A stretch of DNA of 64,000 bases, from positions 1-64,000 of the forward strand of contig JAKQDD010000113.1 in the NCBI GenBank assembly GCA_029556615.1. Direction: 5' to 3'. Of this stretch, positions 25,928 through 34,900 are shown in pieces (the first letter of the stretch is position 1; the number at the start of each line of letters is the position of its first letter). Both the position numbers and the translations under genes were made by a program. Under the pieces are notes generated by a model. It was not told where the DNA came from and made no database searches. It worked only from the letters and a program-made list of their open reading frames with translations. Source of the stretch: Verrucomicrobiota bacterium (GTDB taxonomy: Bacteria; Verrucomicrobiota; Verrucomicrobiia; Limisphaerales; J093).

Positions 25928-27724
25928 ATGCGTGACGCCGCCTCCTCAACACCCGCTGCCCCGGCCCCGATACCTGCCCCGGCCGCCCTCGCGCTCCAGC
26001 GGGCTGCGATCGTCGCGGCCGCATTCTGCTTCCTGGTCCTGGCCAGCCTCGCCATCCGCCATGTCCAGTCGCGCCAAGCCGACCCGTGGAAATCACCCGA
26101 GCTCCTCGCCCTCAAAGAGCGCCTCACGACCCAGCCCAAGGACGAAGCGCTCAAGGAGCAAATCCGCCACATGGATCTCGAGCTGCGCCAGCGGTACTTC
26201 CAGCATCAGACCTTCAGCCGCTATGGCGCTTGGCTCCTCCTGGGCGGCGCCATCGTCCTGGTCGCACTCTCGAAGCGCGCGGTCGCCGCAGTCGCCCAGC
26301 CTTACCTGCCGCCCACCGCAGGGGCTCTCCCCGGCCGTTCGCATGACCCGGCGCGGCGCACGCAATGGACCCTCGCCTTCGCCTGCGCAGCCCTCATCCT
26401 CACCGGCGCCGCCCTCGTCCTCGGGTCCGCCTCCCTTCTCCCGCGAAGCGACGCCGCGCTCGAACGCCTTCTCTCGCGACGGGCGGGCGGCGACGAGGAA
26501 CTGCCCGTCCCCTCCCCCGAAGTCGCCAGCCAACAGTGGCCGAGGTTTCTCGGGCCGCTCGGGAACTCCTGCTCGACCAACGCCCGGTTGCCCGAGCGCA
26601 TCGACCCCGCCACCGGCGATGGCATCGCCTGGAAAACCCCCATCCTCCTGCCCGGCTTCAATTCGCCCCTCGTCTGGAGCAACCGCGTGTTCCTGGCCGG
26701 CGCCGATGCCACCAACCGGGCCGTCATCGCCTTTGACGCCGAGTCCGGCGCCCTCCTTTGGCAACGCCCGGCCCCGCCCAATCCGGCCGCCGCCGCCAAT
26801 CAGGTCGAGGTGAGCGAAGGCACCGGCTACGCCGCGTCAACCATGGCCACCGACGGGCTCCGTGTCTATGCGTTCTTCGCCACCGGCGATCTCGCGGCCT
26901 TCCGCTTCGACGGCACTCTGGCCTGGTCGAAGCACCTCGGCCCCCTCAAGAACCAATACGGCCACGCAACCTCCCTGATCACCTGGCAGGGACGATTGAT
27001 CCTCCAGTTGGACCAGGGACAGGCCGAACAGGGACGTTCCCGCTTGTATGCCATCGACGGCGCCACCGGCCGCGTGGTGTGGGAACGCACCCGGCTGGTG
27101 CCCGAGTCCTGGGCCACACCCCTCCTCGTCGACACCGCCAATCGCCCCCAAATCGTCACCCTCGGCGGGCAATGGGTCATCGCTTATGCCGCAAACGACG
27201 GCACTGAGATCTGGCGCGCCGACCTGCTCACCGGCGAGATCGCCCCCTCGCCCATCGTCGCCGGCCCCCTCGTGCTCGTCGTCAGCCCCAACGACCGCCT
27301 CATCGCCCTCCGCCCCGACGGCCAGGGCGATGTCACCAAGACCCACATGGCATGGTACACGGACGAAACCGCCCCCGATATCTCGAGCCCTGCCAGCAAC
27401 GGCGAATTCGTCTTCTCCGTCGCCACCTTCGGCATGCTCACCTGCATCCGGCTCGACGACGGTAAGAAGGTCTGGGAACAGGACCTGGGTATGGAAGTCC
27501 ACGCCTCCCCTGCCATCGTCGGCAATGAGTTGCTCCTCCTCGGCCGTAAAGGCGCCGGGATCATCGCCGCCGCTGCCGCCGAATACCGGGAGCGAATCCG
27601 CTTTGACCTGGGCGAAGCCGTGGACGCCAGCCCCGCCCTGGCCGGCGGCGCCGTGTTCCTGCGCACGCAACAACACCTCATCCGGTTCGGACGCCCCGCC
27701 GGAACGTCGTCCCCCACCCCATGA
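25928..27724 (+). CDS. Membrane-anchored PQQ-like beta-propeller protein
   Basis: A 598-residue protein. Membrane helices lie at about residues 24-43, 98-117 and 146-168; the segment between the first two is a likely coiled coil (LKERLTTQPKDEALKEQIRH). The remainder is a quinoprotein-like propeller (QWPRFLGPLGNSC; VIAFDAESGALLWQRPAP; YAIDGATGRVVWERTRLVPE; CIRLDDGKKVWEQDLGMEVH), as in alcohol dehydrogenases and BamB-like proteins. No calcium or PQQ-binding residues can be confirmed. The start is ATG 25928. The stop overlaps the next gene's ATG (ATGA), so it is tightly coupled to the NADH-oxidising subunit. Confidence 0.85.
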   Translation: MRDAASSTPAAPAPIPAPAALALQRAAIVAAAFCFLVLASLAIRHVQSRQADPWKSPELLALKERLTTQPKDEALKEQIRHMDLELRQRYFQHQTFSRYGAWLLLGGAIVLVALSKRAVAAVAQPYLPPTAGALPGRSHDPARRTQWTLAFACAALILTGAALVLGSASLLPRSDAALERLLSRRAGGDEELPVPSPEVASQQWPRFLGPLGNSCSTNARLPERIDPATGDGIAWKTPILLPGFNSPLVWSNRVFLAGADATNRAVIAFDAESGALLWQRPAPPNPAAAANQVEVSEGTGYAASTMATDGLRVYAFFATGDLAAFRFDGTLAWSKHLGPLKNQYGHATSLITWQGRLILQLDQGQAEQGRSRLYAIDGATGRVVWERTRLVPESWATPLLVDTANRPQIVTLGGQWVIAYAANDGTEIWRADLLTGEIAPSPIVAGPLVLVVSPNDRLIALRPDGQGDVTKTHMAWYTDETAPDISSPASNGEFVFSVATFGMLTCIRLDDGKKVWEQDLGMEVHASPAIVGNELLLLGRKGAGIIAAAAAEYRERIRFDLGEAVDASPALAGGAVFLRTQQHLIRFGRPAGTSSPTP

Positions 27725-30138
27725 GCGCCCCCCCACTCTTGTCCGACCCAGGCCTCGGCGTCGAGGTGCTCGAGAACCCGGCGCCGCCTGTGGACTTGCA
27801 GATGGTCGATGCCCTCATCCAACGAATCGGCCGCACACCCGATGCCCTGATCCCGCTCCTCCAGGCGATCCAGGGACATTTCGGCTACCTCCCCCACGCC
27901 GCTCTCGAACACGTCTGCCGCCAAACCGAAATCACCCCCGCCGCCATCACCGGCGTCTCGACGTTCTACGACATGTTCCGGCACCAGCCGGTCGGCAAAT
28001 ACATCATCCGCGTCTGCCGGGGCACCGCCTGCCACGTCACCGGCGCGGAGCGCGTCGATGACGCCCTCCGCCGGCATCTCCGGATCCCCGCCGGCGATGA
28101 CACCGATCCGGACCGCCAGTTCACCATCGAACCCGTGGCCTGCCTCGGGTGCTGCACTCTCGCCCCCGTCGTCAAGATCGGCCCCACCACGTTCGGCCAT
28201 TCAACCGCTGAAAAAGTCCCGGGTATCCTCAGAGACTTCCTCGACCGCCAAAGGTCCGAAGCCGCCGACACCCGCACCACCGAGGACGCCCCCGCCCCGC
28301 GAACGGCCCCGGTCCAAATCCGTGTCGGACTCGGCTCCTGCTGCATGGCCAAGGGCAGTGACCGCCTGTTTCATGCCCTCGAAGAGGGAGCCCGCCGCGC
28401 CGGAACCGGGGTCGTGGTCAAACGGGTCGGCTGCGTCGGCATGTGCCACCGAACGCCGCTCGTCGAAGTCGCCCAGGAGGGAAGACCCAGCCGGTTCTAC
28501 GCCGGCCTCGGCCCGGCCGAAGCCGCAGCCCTGCTCCGCCGCCATGCCCGACCGCCAACCCTGATCCGGCGTCTGGCCGATCGCTGGCACGACGCGCTCG
28601 ATCAATTGCTCGTCGATCGCGCCGACGCCGAGACCATCCAGGGCTGCCGCATGGACCCCCGCGCGCCCGCCCCCGCCGCGTTCCTCGATCCGCAAACCCA
28701 TATCGCCACCGAACACTTCGGCCGACTCGACCCCCTCGACCTCGACGAGTACCAAGCCCACGGCGGCTTCGTCGCGCTCCGCCTTTGCCTCGAACAGATG
28801 GCGCCCCCGCAAATCCTGGATGCCATCGAGCGCTCCGGCTTGCGCGGCCGCGGCGGCGCCGGATTCCCCACCGGCCGGAAATGGCGCGTCGTGCACGCCC
28901 AGCCCGGCGCCGCAAAATGGGTCGTCTGCAACGGCGACGAAGGCGATCCCGGCGCGTTCATGGATCGCATGATCCTCGAGTCCTTCCCCTACCGCGTCAT
29001 CGAGGGCATGGCCATCGCCGCCCTCGCCGTCGGCGCCAATCGCGGGATCCTCTACATCCGCCACGAATACCCCCTGGCCGTCCGCCGGGTGTCCGCCGCG
29101 CTCGCGGAACTCGAACGCCGGGGCTGGATCGGCGACCGCCTCCTCGGCACCAACCGCCCGTTCCACGTCGCCATCCAAGAGGGCGCAGGCGCGTTCGTCT
29201 GCGGCGAGGAAACCGCGCTCATCGCCTCGGTCGAAGGGCGCAGGGGCATGCCGCGCATGCGGCCGCCGTACCCGGCCGAGTCCGGCCTCTGGGGAAGACC
29301 CACGCTCATCAACAACGTCGAGACGTTGGCCCAAGTGCCCTGGATCCTCCGCCAAGGCCCCGAGCGCTTCGCCGCCATCGGAACCGCCTCGAGCAAGGGT
29401 ACCAAGGTCTTTGCCCTCGCTGGACGGGTCCGCCGCGGCGGCCTGATCGAAGTCCCCATGGGCACCACCATCCGCCAAATCGTCGAGGGCATCGGCGGCG
29501 GCGTCGCCGAGGGCCGCCGCTTCAAAGCCGTCCAGATCGGCGGCCCCTCGGGCGGATGCGTCCCGGCACGGCTGGCGGATACCCCGATCGATTACGAGTC
29601 CCTCCGCGAGGTCGGCGCTATCATGGGGTCCGGCGGACTCGTCGTCCTCGATGATACAACCTGCATGGTCGATATCGCGCGCTACTTCCTCCAGTTCACC
29701 CAGGATCAATCCTGCGGCAAATGTACCTTCTGCCGCATCGGCACCCGGCGCATGCTCGACATCCTCGACCGGCTCTGCGCCGGCCAAGGACGGCCCGATG
29801 ACCTGCCCGAGCTCGAAAACCTCGCACGCCAGGTCAGCCAAGGCAGCCTCTGCGGTCTCGGCAAGACCGCCCCCAACCCCGTCCTCACCACCCTTCGCTA
29901 CTACCGGGACGAGTACCAAGCGCATCTCGAGGGCCGCTGCCCCGCCGGCAAGTGCGTCGCCCTGATCCGCTATCACATCACCGCGGACTGCACCGGGTGC
30001 ACCCTCTGCGCCCAGCATTGTCCCGTCAACGCCATCCCCATGACCCCCTACGCCCGACACACGATCAATCTCGACCTCTGCACCCGCTGCGATTCCTGCC
30101 GGCAAGTCTGCCCCCACCACGCGGTCGAGGTCCTTTGA
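27721..30138 (+). CDS. NuoE-NuoF fusion, HydBC-like NADH dehydrogenase subunit
   Basis: An 805-residue fusion. Residues 25-165 are NuoE-like with a [2Fe-2S] site (CRGTAC and CLGCC). Residues 195-280 are a second thioredoxin-like ferredoxin domain (GCVGMC, with an altered first Cys pair). Residues 300-720 are NuoF: FMN loop GRGGAGFPTGRKW, NADH loop VCNGDEGDPGAF, GAFVCGEETAL, and the N3 cluster CGKCTFCRIG plus SLCGLG. The end has two [4Fe-4S] motifs (CTGCTLCAQHCP; CTRCDSCRQVCP). The order matches HydC plus HydB of trimeric bifurcating hydrogenases and soluble formate dehydrogenases. It should oxidise NADH and pass electrons through its clusters. Confidence 0.92.
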   Translation: MSAPPLLSDPGLGVEVLENPAPPVDLQMVDALIQRIGRTPDALIPLLQAIQGHFGYLPHAALEHVCRQTEITPAAITGVSTFYDMFRHQPVGKYIIRVCRGTACHVTGAERVDDALRRHLRIPAGDDTDPDRQFTIEPVACLGCCTLAPVVKIGPTTFGHSTAEKVPGILRDFLDRQRSEAADTRTTEDAPAPRTAPVQIRVGLGSCCMAKGSDRLFHALEEGARRAGTGVVVKRVGCVGMCHRTPLVEVAQEGRPSRFYAGLGPAEAAALLRRHARPPTLIRRLADRWHDALDQLLVDRADAETIQGCRMDPRAPAPAAFLDPQTHIATEHFGRLDPLDLDEYQAHGGFVALRLCLEQMAPPQILDAIERSGLRGRGGAGFPTGRKWRVVHAQPGAAKWVVCNGDEGDPGAFMDRMILESFPYRVIEGMAIAALAVGANRGILYIRHEYPLAVRRVSAALAELERRGWIGDRLLGTNRPFHVAIQEGAGAFVCGEETALIASVEGRRGMPRMRPPYPAESGLWGRPTLINNVETLAQVPWILRQGPERFAAIGTASSKGTKVFALAGRVRRGGLIEVPMGTTIRQIVEGIGGGVAEGRRFKAVQIGGPSGGCVPARLADTPIDYESLREVGAIMGSGGLVVLDDTTCMVDIARYFLQFTQDQSCGKCTFCRIGTRRMLDILDRLCAGQGRPDDLPELENLARQVSQGSLCGLGKTAPNPVLTTLRYYRDEYQAHLEGRCPAGKCVALIRYHITADCTGCTLCAQHCPVNAIPMTPYARHTINLDLCTRCDSCRQVCPHHAVEVL

Positions 30139-30149
30139 TCCCCCCCGCC

Positions 30150-31754
30150 ATGCCCCTCCGGCTCACCATCGATGGACGCGAAGTCGAGGTCCAGACCGGC
30201 CAAACAGTCCTCGACGCCGCCCGCCGACTCGACATCGATATCCCAACGCTCTGCTACCTCGAACGGTGCGGGCCCCTCACCTCCTGCCTCGTTTGCCTCG
30301 TCAAGGTCGTTGACGGCTCAGCCAGCCGACTGGCTCCCGCCTGCAGCCTCCCCGCCCAGCCCGGCATGACCATCGAAAGCGAAACCCCCGAGGTCCACAA
30401 CGCCCGCCGTACCGCCCTCGAACTCATCTTCAGTGATCACGTCGGCGATTGCCTCGCGCCGTGTCATCGCATCTGCCCCCTCGAACTCAATGTCCCCGTC
30501 ATGCTCCGCCATGTCGAAGCTGGCGAACTCGACCAGGCCGCCGCCCTCGTGCGCGCTGCCCTGCCCCTCCCCGCCGTGCTCGGCCGCTTGTGCCATCACC
30601 CCTGCGAAAACGGTTGCCGCCGCGGCGCCCACGACCAACCCGTCGCCATCCGCGACGTGGAACGGTTCGCCGCCGACCATGACCTCGCCGCCAAGACGCC
30701 GCATCCCCCCCACGCCCGGCCGCCCGCCAGCCACACCGCCGCCGTCGTCGGCGCCGGCCCCGCCGGGCTCGCCACCGCCTCCTTCCTCCAGCGGGAGGGC
30801 GTCGCCGTCACCGTCATGGACCGACAGCCGGAACCCCGCGGCAGTCTCCGACGCGCGATCGAGGGCGGCACACTCCCTCCCGAGGTCCTTCGTGGCGAGA
30901 TCCAACAGATGCAGGCCGACGGCATCGCCTTTCGCCCCAACCACGAGCTGGGACGCGATGTCGCTCTCGCCGATCTCCTCGCCGCCTTCGACGCCGTCGT
31001 GCTCGCCCTCGGCGACTCCGGCAAGACCCAAGCTGCCGCGCTGGGCCTCTCGACCGGACCCCACGGAATCACCGTCGATCCCATCACCAGCGCCACCGCC
31101 ATCCCCCGCCTCTTCGCCACCGGGGCGACCGTGAAACCCACCCCCCAGCTCCTGCGCGCCCTGACCGAGGCGCGCGCCACCGCCCTGAACGTCGCCCGCC
31201 ACCTGGCCGGCGGCAGCCCAACCCCCCGACGCCGCCCCTTCTCGAGCATCATGGGCCGGCTGGATCCCGTCGAGCTCAAGGCCTTCCTCGTCGGCCCAAA
31301 CCCCGCCCCGCGAACTCTGACCCCTTCCGGATTCCTCCACGGTTTCAAGCCCGCCGAGGCTGCAGCCGAATCCGCCCGTTGCCTGCATTGCGATTGCCGG
31401 GCCACTGGCCATTGCCGCCTCGAACATTATGCCCAGCTCTACCGCGTCGACGCCGGCCGGTTCCGATCCCAACGCCGGCCGTTCGCCCAGGACCGGCATC
31501 ATGCCCACGTCCTCTTCGAGCAGGGTAAGTGCATCCTCTGCGGGATCTGTGTCAAAATCGCCGAGGCCGCCCGCGAACCGCTCGGCCTCACGTTCGTCGG
31601 ACGCGGCTTCGATGTCCAACTGGCCGCCCCCCTCGATCGGACTCTGGCCGAGGGCCTCGAGAAAGTCGCGCGGGAGTGCGTCGAAGCATGCCCCACCGGG
31701 GCCCTCGCGTTCCGCCACCAGCCTCCAGCCGCGGGCGATGACCGCGGTGGATGA
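30150..31754 (+). CDS. NuoG-N/GltD-like FAD iron-sulfur oxidoreductase
   Basis: A 534-residue protein. Residues 1-75 form a NuoG-type [2Fe-2S] ferredoxin (TLCYLERCGPLTSCLVCLVK). Then come GltD-type cysteines (CLAPCHRICPLELNVP; LCHHPCENGCRRGAHDQP), and an FAD fold (AAVVGAGPAGLATASFLQRE, VVLALGDSG, PRLFATGAT). The NAD(P)-binding insert normally between the two halves of GltD or NfnB is missing. The C-terminus has ARCLHCDC and a NuoG-like cluster (KCILCGICVKI, CVEACPTGAL). It therefore probably takes electrons from partner proteins, such as the NuoEF fusion. Start ATG 30150, 11 bp after that gene. Last gene of the operon. Confidence 0.88.
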   Translation: MPLRLTIDGREVEVQTGQTVLDAARRLDIDIPTLCYLERCGPLTSCLVCLVKVVDGSASRLAPACSLPAQPGMTIESETPEVHNARRTALELIFSDHVGDCLAPCHRICPLELNVPVMLRHVEAGELDQAAALVRAALPLPAVLGRLCHHPCENGCRRGAHDQPVAIRDVERFAADHDLAAKTPHPPHARPPASHTAAVVGAGPAGLATASFLQREGVAVTVMDRQPEPRGSLRRAIEGGTLPPEVLRGEIQQMQADGIAFRPNHELGRDVALADLLAAFDAVVLALGDSGKTQAAALGLSTGPHGITVDPITSATAIPRLFATGATVKPTPQLLRALTEARATALNVARHLAGGSPTPRRRPFSSIMGRLDPVELKAFLVGPNPAPRTLTPSGFLHGFKPAEAAAESARCLHCDCRATGHCRLEHYAQLYRVDAGRFRSQRRPFAQDRHHAHVLFEQGKCILCGICVKIAEAAREPLGLTFVGRGFDVQLAAPLDRTLAEGLEKVARECVEACPTGALAFRHQPPAAGDDRGG

Positions 31755-31908
31755 AAGGGGGCCGTTACAGCATCTCCCCGCCGACTGCAATCTGTGCTCC
31801 GCCCTGAATCGGCGAGGAACCATCCCCCACCGATTCGGGTCGGATCGCCGATTGACTGGAACAGCCGCCGATCCGCCCTCGACGCGGGCGGCTACAGCAT
31901 CTCCTCGC
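31755..31908. repeat. Convergent spacer with short direct repeat
   Basis: TACAGCATCTCC occurs at 31766-31777 and again at 31893-31904, each followed by C/T-CG. The second copy covers the end of the CotH-domain gene. No U-rich terminator is seen in this spacer. Confidence 0.3.
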
Positions 31909-34900
31909 GGACTCGCGGTCGGACGCCCACCCGATAGTATCGTGTCCCCGCCATCTCCCCGAGTAACCGCCACGTCTCCAACCACAGCCCGCCTGGCATT
32001 GACACGCCGGGCACACGCTCGATGCCCGACTCGATCTCCGACCACTCCCGCAGGTCCTCGGACCCCTCGATCCCAATCACCGCGCCGTCCCCAGCAACCG
32101 GACGGGTCCACGTCAGCTCCACAGTCCCCGTCCCACCCGCAGCGCCCGATGAACGGTACCGGACCCCCACAATCACCAGATTCTCCCCCGCAGGCTCGAC
32201 CCCGGTCACAAACCCGGCCTCGGTCAACGCACTCCATTCCCCCGTCCCACCGCGGACCCGCGCCCGTAGGATCACCGGCTCGGTTATCGTCAGCGGACCG
32301 GCATAGGGCGCGCCCTGTGGATCGCCCGTGACTGCCCGGCGCGGATCCGAACCATCCGTCGTCACAAAGATCGTCCCCGACGCCGCGCCGATCTCCAACA
32401 ACGTGCCCCCGGGGACAAAACCGCCGCGGACCGAAAGCGAAGGAGCAGCAACCGACGCAAGCAGCCCCGCCGCGCCAAGCTCGTTCAAGATGGCATAATC
32501 GTTCGCTTCCTCGAACAGGCTCGGCAGATAGACATCGCTCACGTACTCGACCGCCGGAAGCCAGTCCGCTTCGCGGGTGTACTCGCGCTTGACCGGGACC
32601 CCGGGTCGGCTCTCGGTGTTCCCGTAGGGCGTCTCGTCTGCCGTGTCGCCCCACCGCGCGCTCTCCGCCACGATCGCCTTGTCCAACACCCCCGCCAACG
32701 CAGTCCACCGGGACCGGCTCGCCTCGAGGCTCAATGCCCCGCCCTCGCTCAAGTGCCGCTGCACACGGTCCGCAAACAACAGCCGAAACTCGGCATTCCC
32801 ACGCAACGCCTGAAACAGGGCCGAGGGCGTGCCGGCATGTTTCGCGGCGGTCCGGTTGATCCCGTGGTTGTCCAAGGCGATCTCCTGATCCCAGGCGAGG
32901 AATCGCCACCTCGCCCCCGGGACCACGCGGTTCCGAACCGCCACCCAGTTGTGGTGCGGCCAGTCCTCGCAGTCGGCAAACAGATGCAGGAGCACATAGT
33001 CAGCCAGATTCACCACATCAACCTGCTCGCTGAACGCCGCGTAGGCCTCCGCACTCTGCAGCCCGGCAGCCGCCATCGACTGGACCGCATCCCATGCCAC
33101 CCGCTGGCCCGCCTTCAATTCGTTGAAATCCGCCAGCACATCGTAGTCCTCAGCCCGCCCCCCGAAGTGCCCCGCACAAAACCGTTCATCGATCCGCTCC
33201 GAGAGATTGTACACCCCCCAGTAGAGCCCGTTCACCGTCACGTGGACAAACAAGCTCGCCGACGACGGATGCCCCATCGCCCGCAGCGAGTCCCGAATCC
33301 AGACGTCCCGAAAGCAAACCGAGTCGTCCGGCCGGTACCGGGCCGGATCCCACGAGACCAACGCCCAGCCGTCCGTGAAAAAAGGCCGGAGCACCAGCCG
33401 GTCAAACGTCGTCACCCCGCAGCCGGGAAACAGGTCGTGATCGAGCCGCGACGCCCCATACTCGCCCCGGAAAGCCAGCCGGAAGCCGTGCTTCTGCAGT
33501 CGATAGGGCCGCCGGCTCGAACCGCCGTGGATCCGGATGCCCGCAGGCACCAGGAACCCGTCCCCACCCTCCGCGTCCCGGGGCAGGTACTCGATCGCAC
33601 ACGCCTTCTCCCAACTCGATCCCGAGGACAACGGATGCGAGTAGATCCCCGCAGCCGCGCCCAGGAAGTCCTCCGGATCCATGGTCACCGCCACAAACGG
33701 CAGAGTACGCAACGCGTCATCCACACCGTAGCCAGGCCGCGTCGCCGTCACCACGTTCGGATCCATCTCGTAATCCGCCGGCACCGTGCCGTTGCCGGCG
33801 CCGTCTTGCGCGTCCACCTCCGAATCCATCCCCCACGTCAATGGCCACCCCGACGGCGCCGCCGGCTGCCCGGCGATCTCACCCAGATCCAAATACGTCA
33901 CCGTCTCAGTCACCGACGGGATCCAGCCGGCTCGAAACCCACGGGCCCGCAGCACCGTCGTGCCGGAGACGTGAATCGGCCCCGTATACGGAAAGCCCGT
34001 CGCCGCCGTCGGCTCACAGCCATCCAGCGTGTACCGGATCTCCGCCCCGGCGGTCGCACACTCGAACGACACGCCCGCGTCCGTCGCCAACACCCCGCGC
34101 CCGACACTCGGCCGCGGAGCCGCCACCCAACCCGGCGAACCCAACCCGTTCGCCGACCCCGGCGTCGGGTTCTTGAAGAAACTGACCGACGACGCCGATG
34201 CGGTCCGGATTTCGAGCGTGGGCATCAGGAGAAAATCCGCGTCGTCCGCCGACACATTCAGCCCCTGGATCGCCAGCACGTTCGCGCCTTCGACCACCAA
34301 CTCAGCCGGCCACTCGATCGCCTCGAAACCCGACCCCCCCGGGTCAGCCCCAACGGCTGTGGCTGCCGAGTCCCACCGCAACACGTCCGGCGCGTTCCGC
34401 CGCCCAATCTCGACCCCATTGATCCACGCCACAAAACCGTCGTCATACCGCATCCGCAATACGCCGCCCGTCACCGACCCCGCGTCCGCAACCGCAAACG
34501 GCAGCCGGACGCAGACCGACGCGTTGCGCCCTGCCATCGCCGCTTCGGTGTCGGTCCGCACATCCGCACCGAAAGCCGACGAACAAATCCGCAAGGCGTT
34601 CAGAAACACCCCGTAACTCGTGCACGACGAGTCCCGCCGCGCCTCGATCCAGAGCCGCCCCGCCGCATCCGCCGCCGCCGTGCAGACCATCCGATACCGC
34701 TCGTTGGTGCCAGGCAGCACCGACCCGTCGAAGGTGTACAGCTCCGCAAATCGCTCGCCGTTGATCGACCAGTTCGAGACCCGTCTCCCCACGCTGCCCG
34801 TGTCGAAAGACCAGAGCTCGACCTGATAGTCCCGCCCCGCCACTAACCCCGAGATCTCGACGTCCAAACCGCCGTTCCCGGTGAGATCCGTCGCGAAGAT

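Noticed and set aside
28201..30120. A 639-residue minus-strand frame
   Set aside because: Antisense to the NuoE-NuoF fusion, which has clear catalytic motifs; the frame has none.
22695..31754. A complete [FeFe] hydrogenase or complex I
   Set aside because: The NuoEF-type subunit is present, but there is no H-cluster motif, no NiFe ligands and no membrane NuoL/M/N-type channel gene.
30318..32909. An 863-residue open frame antisense to the GltD-like gene and in a different frame from the CotH gene
   Set aside because: Low-complexity Gly/Arg/Ala content, no recognisable domain, and it conflicts with two strongly supported genes.
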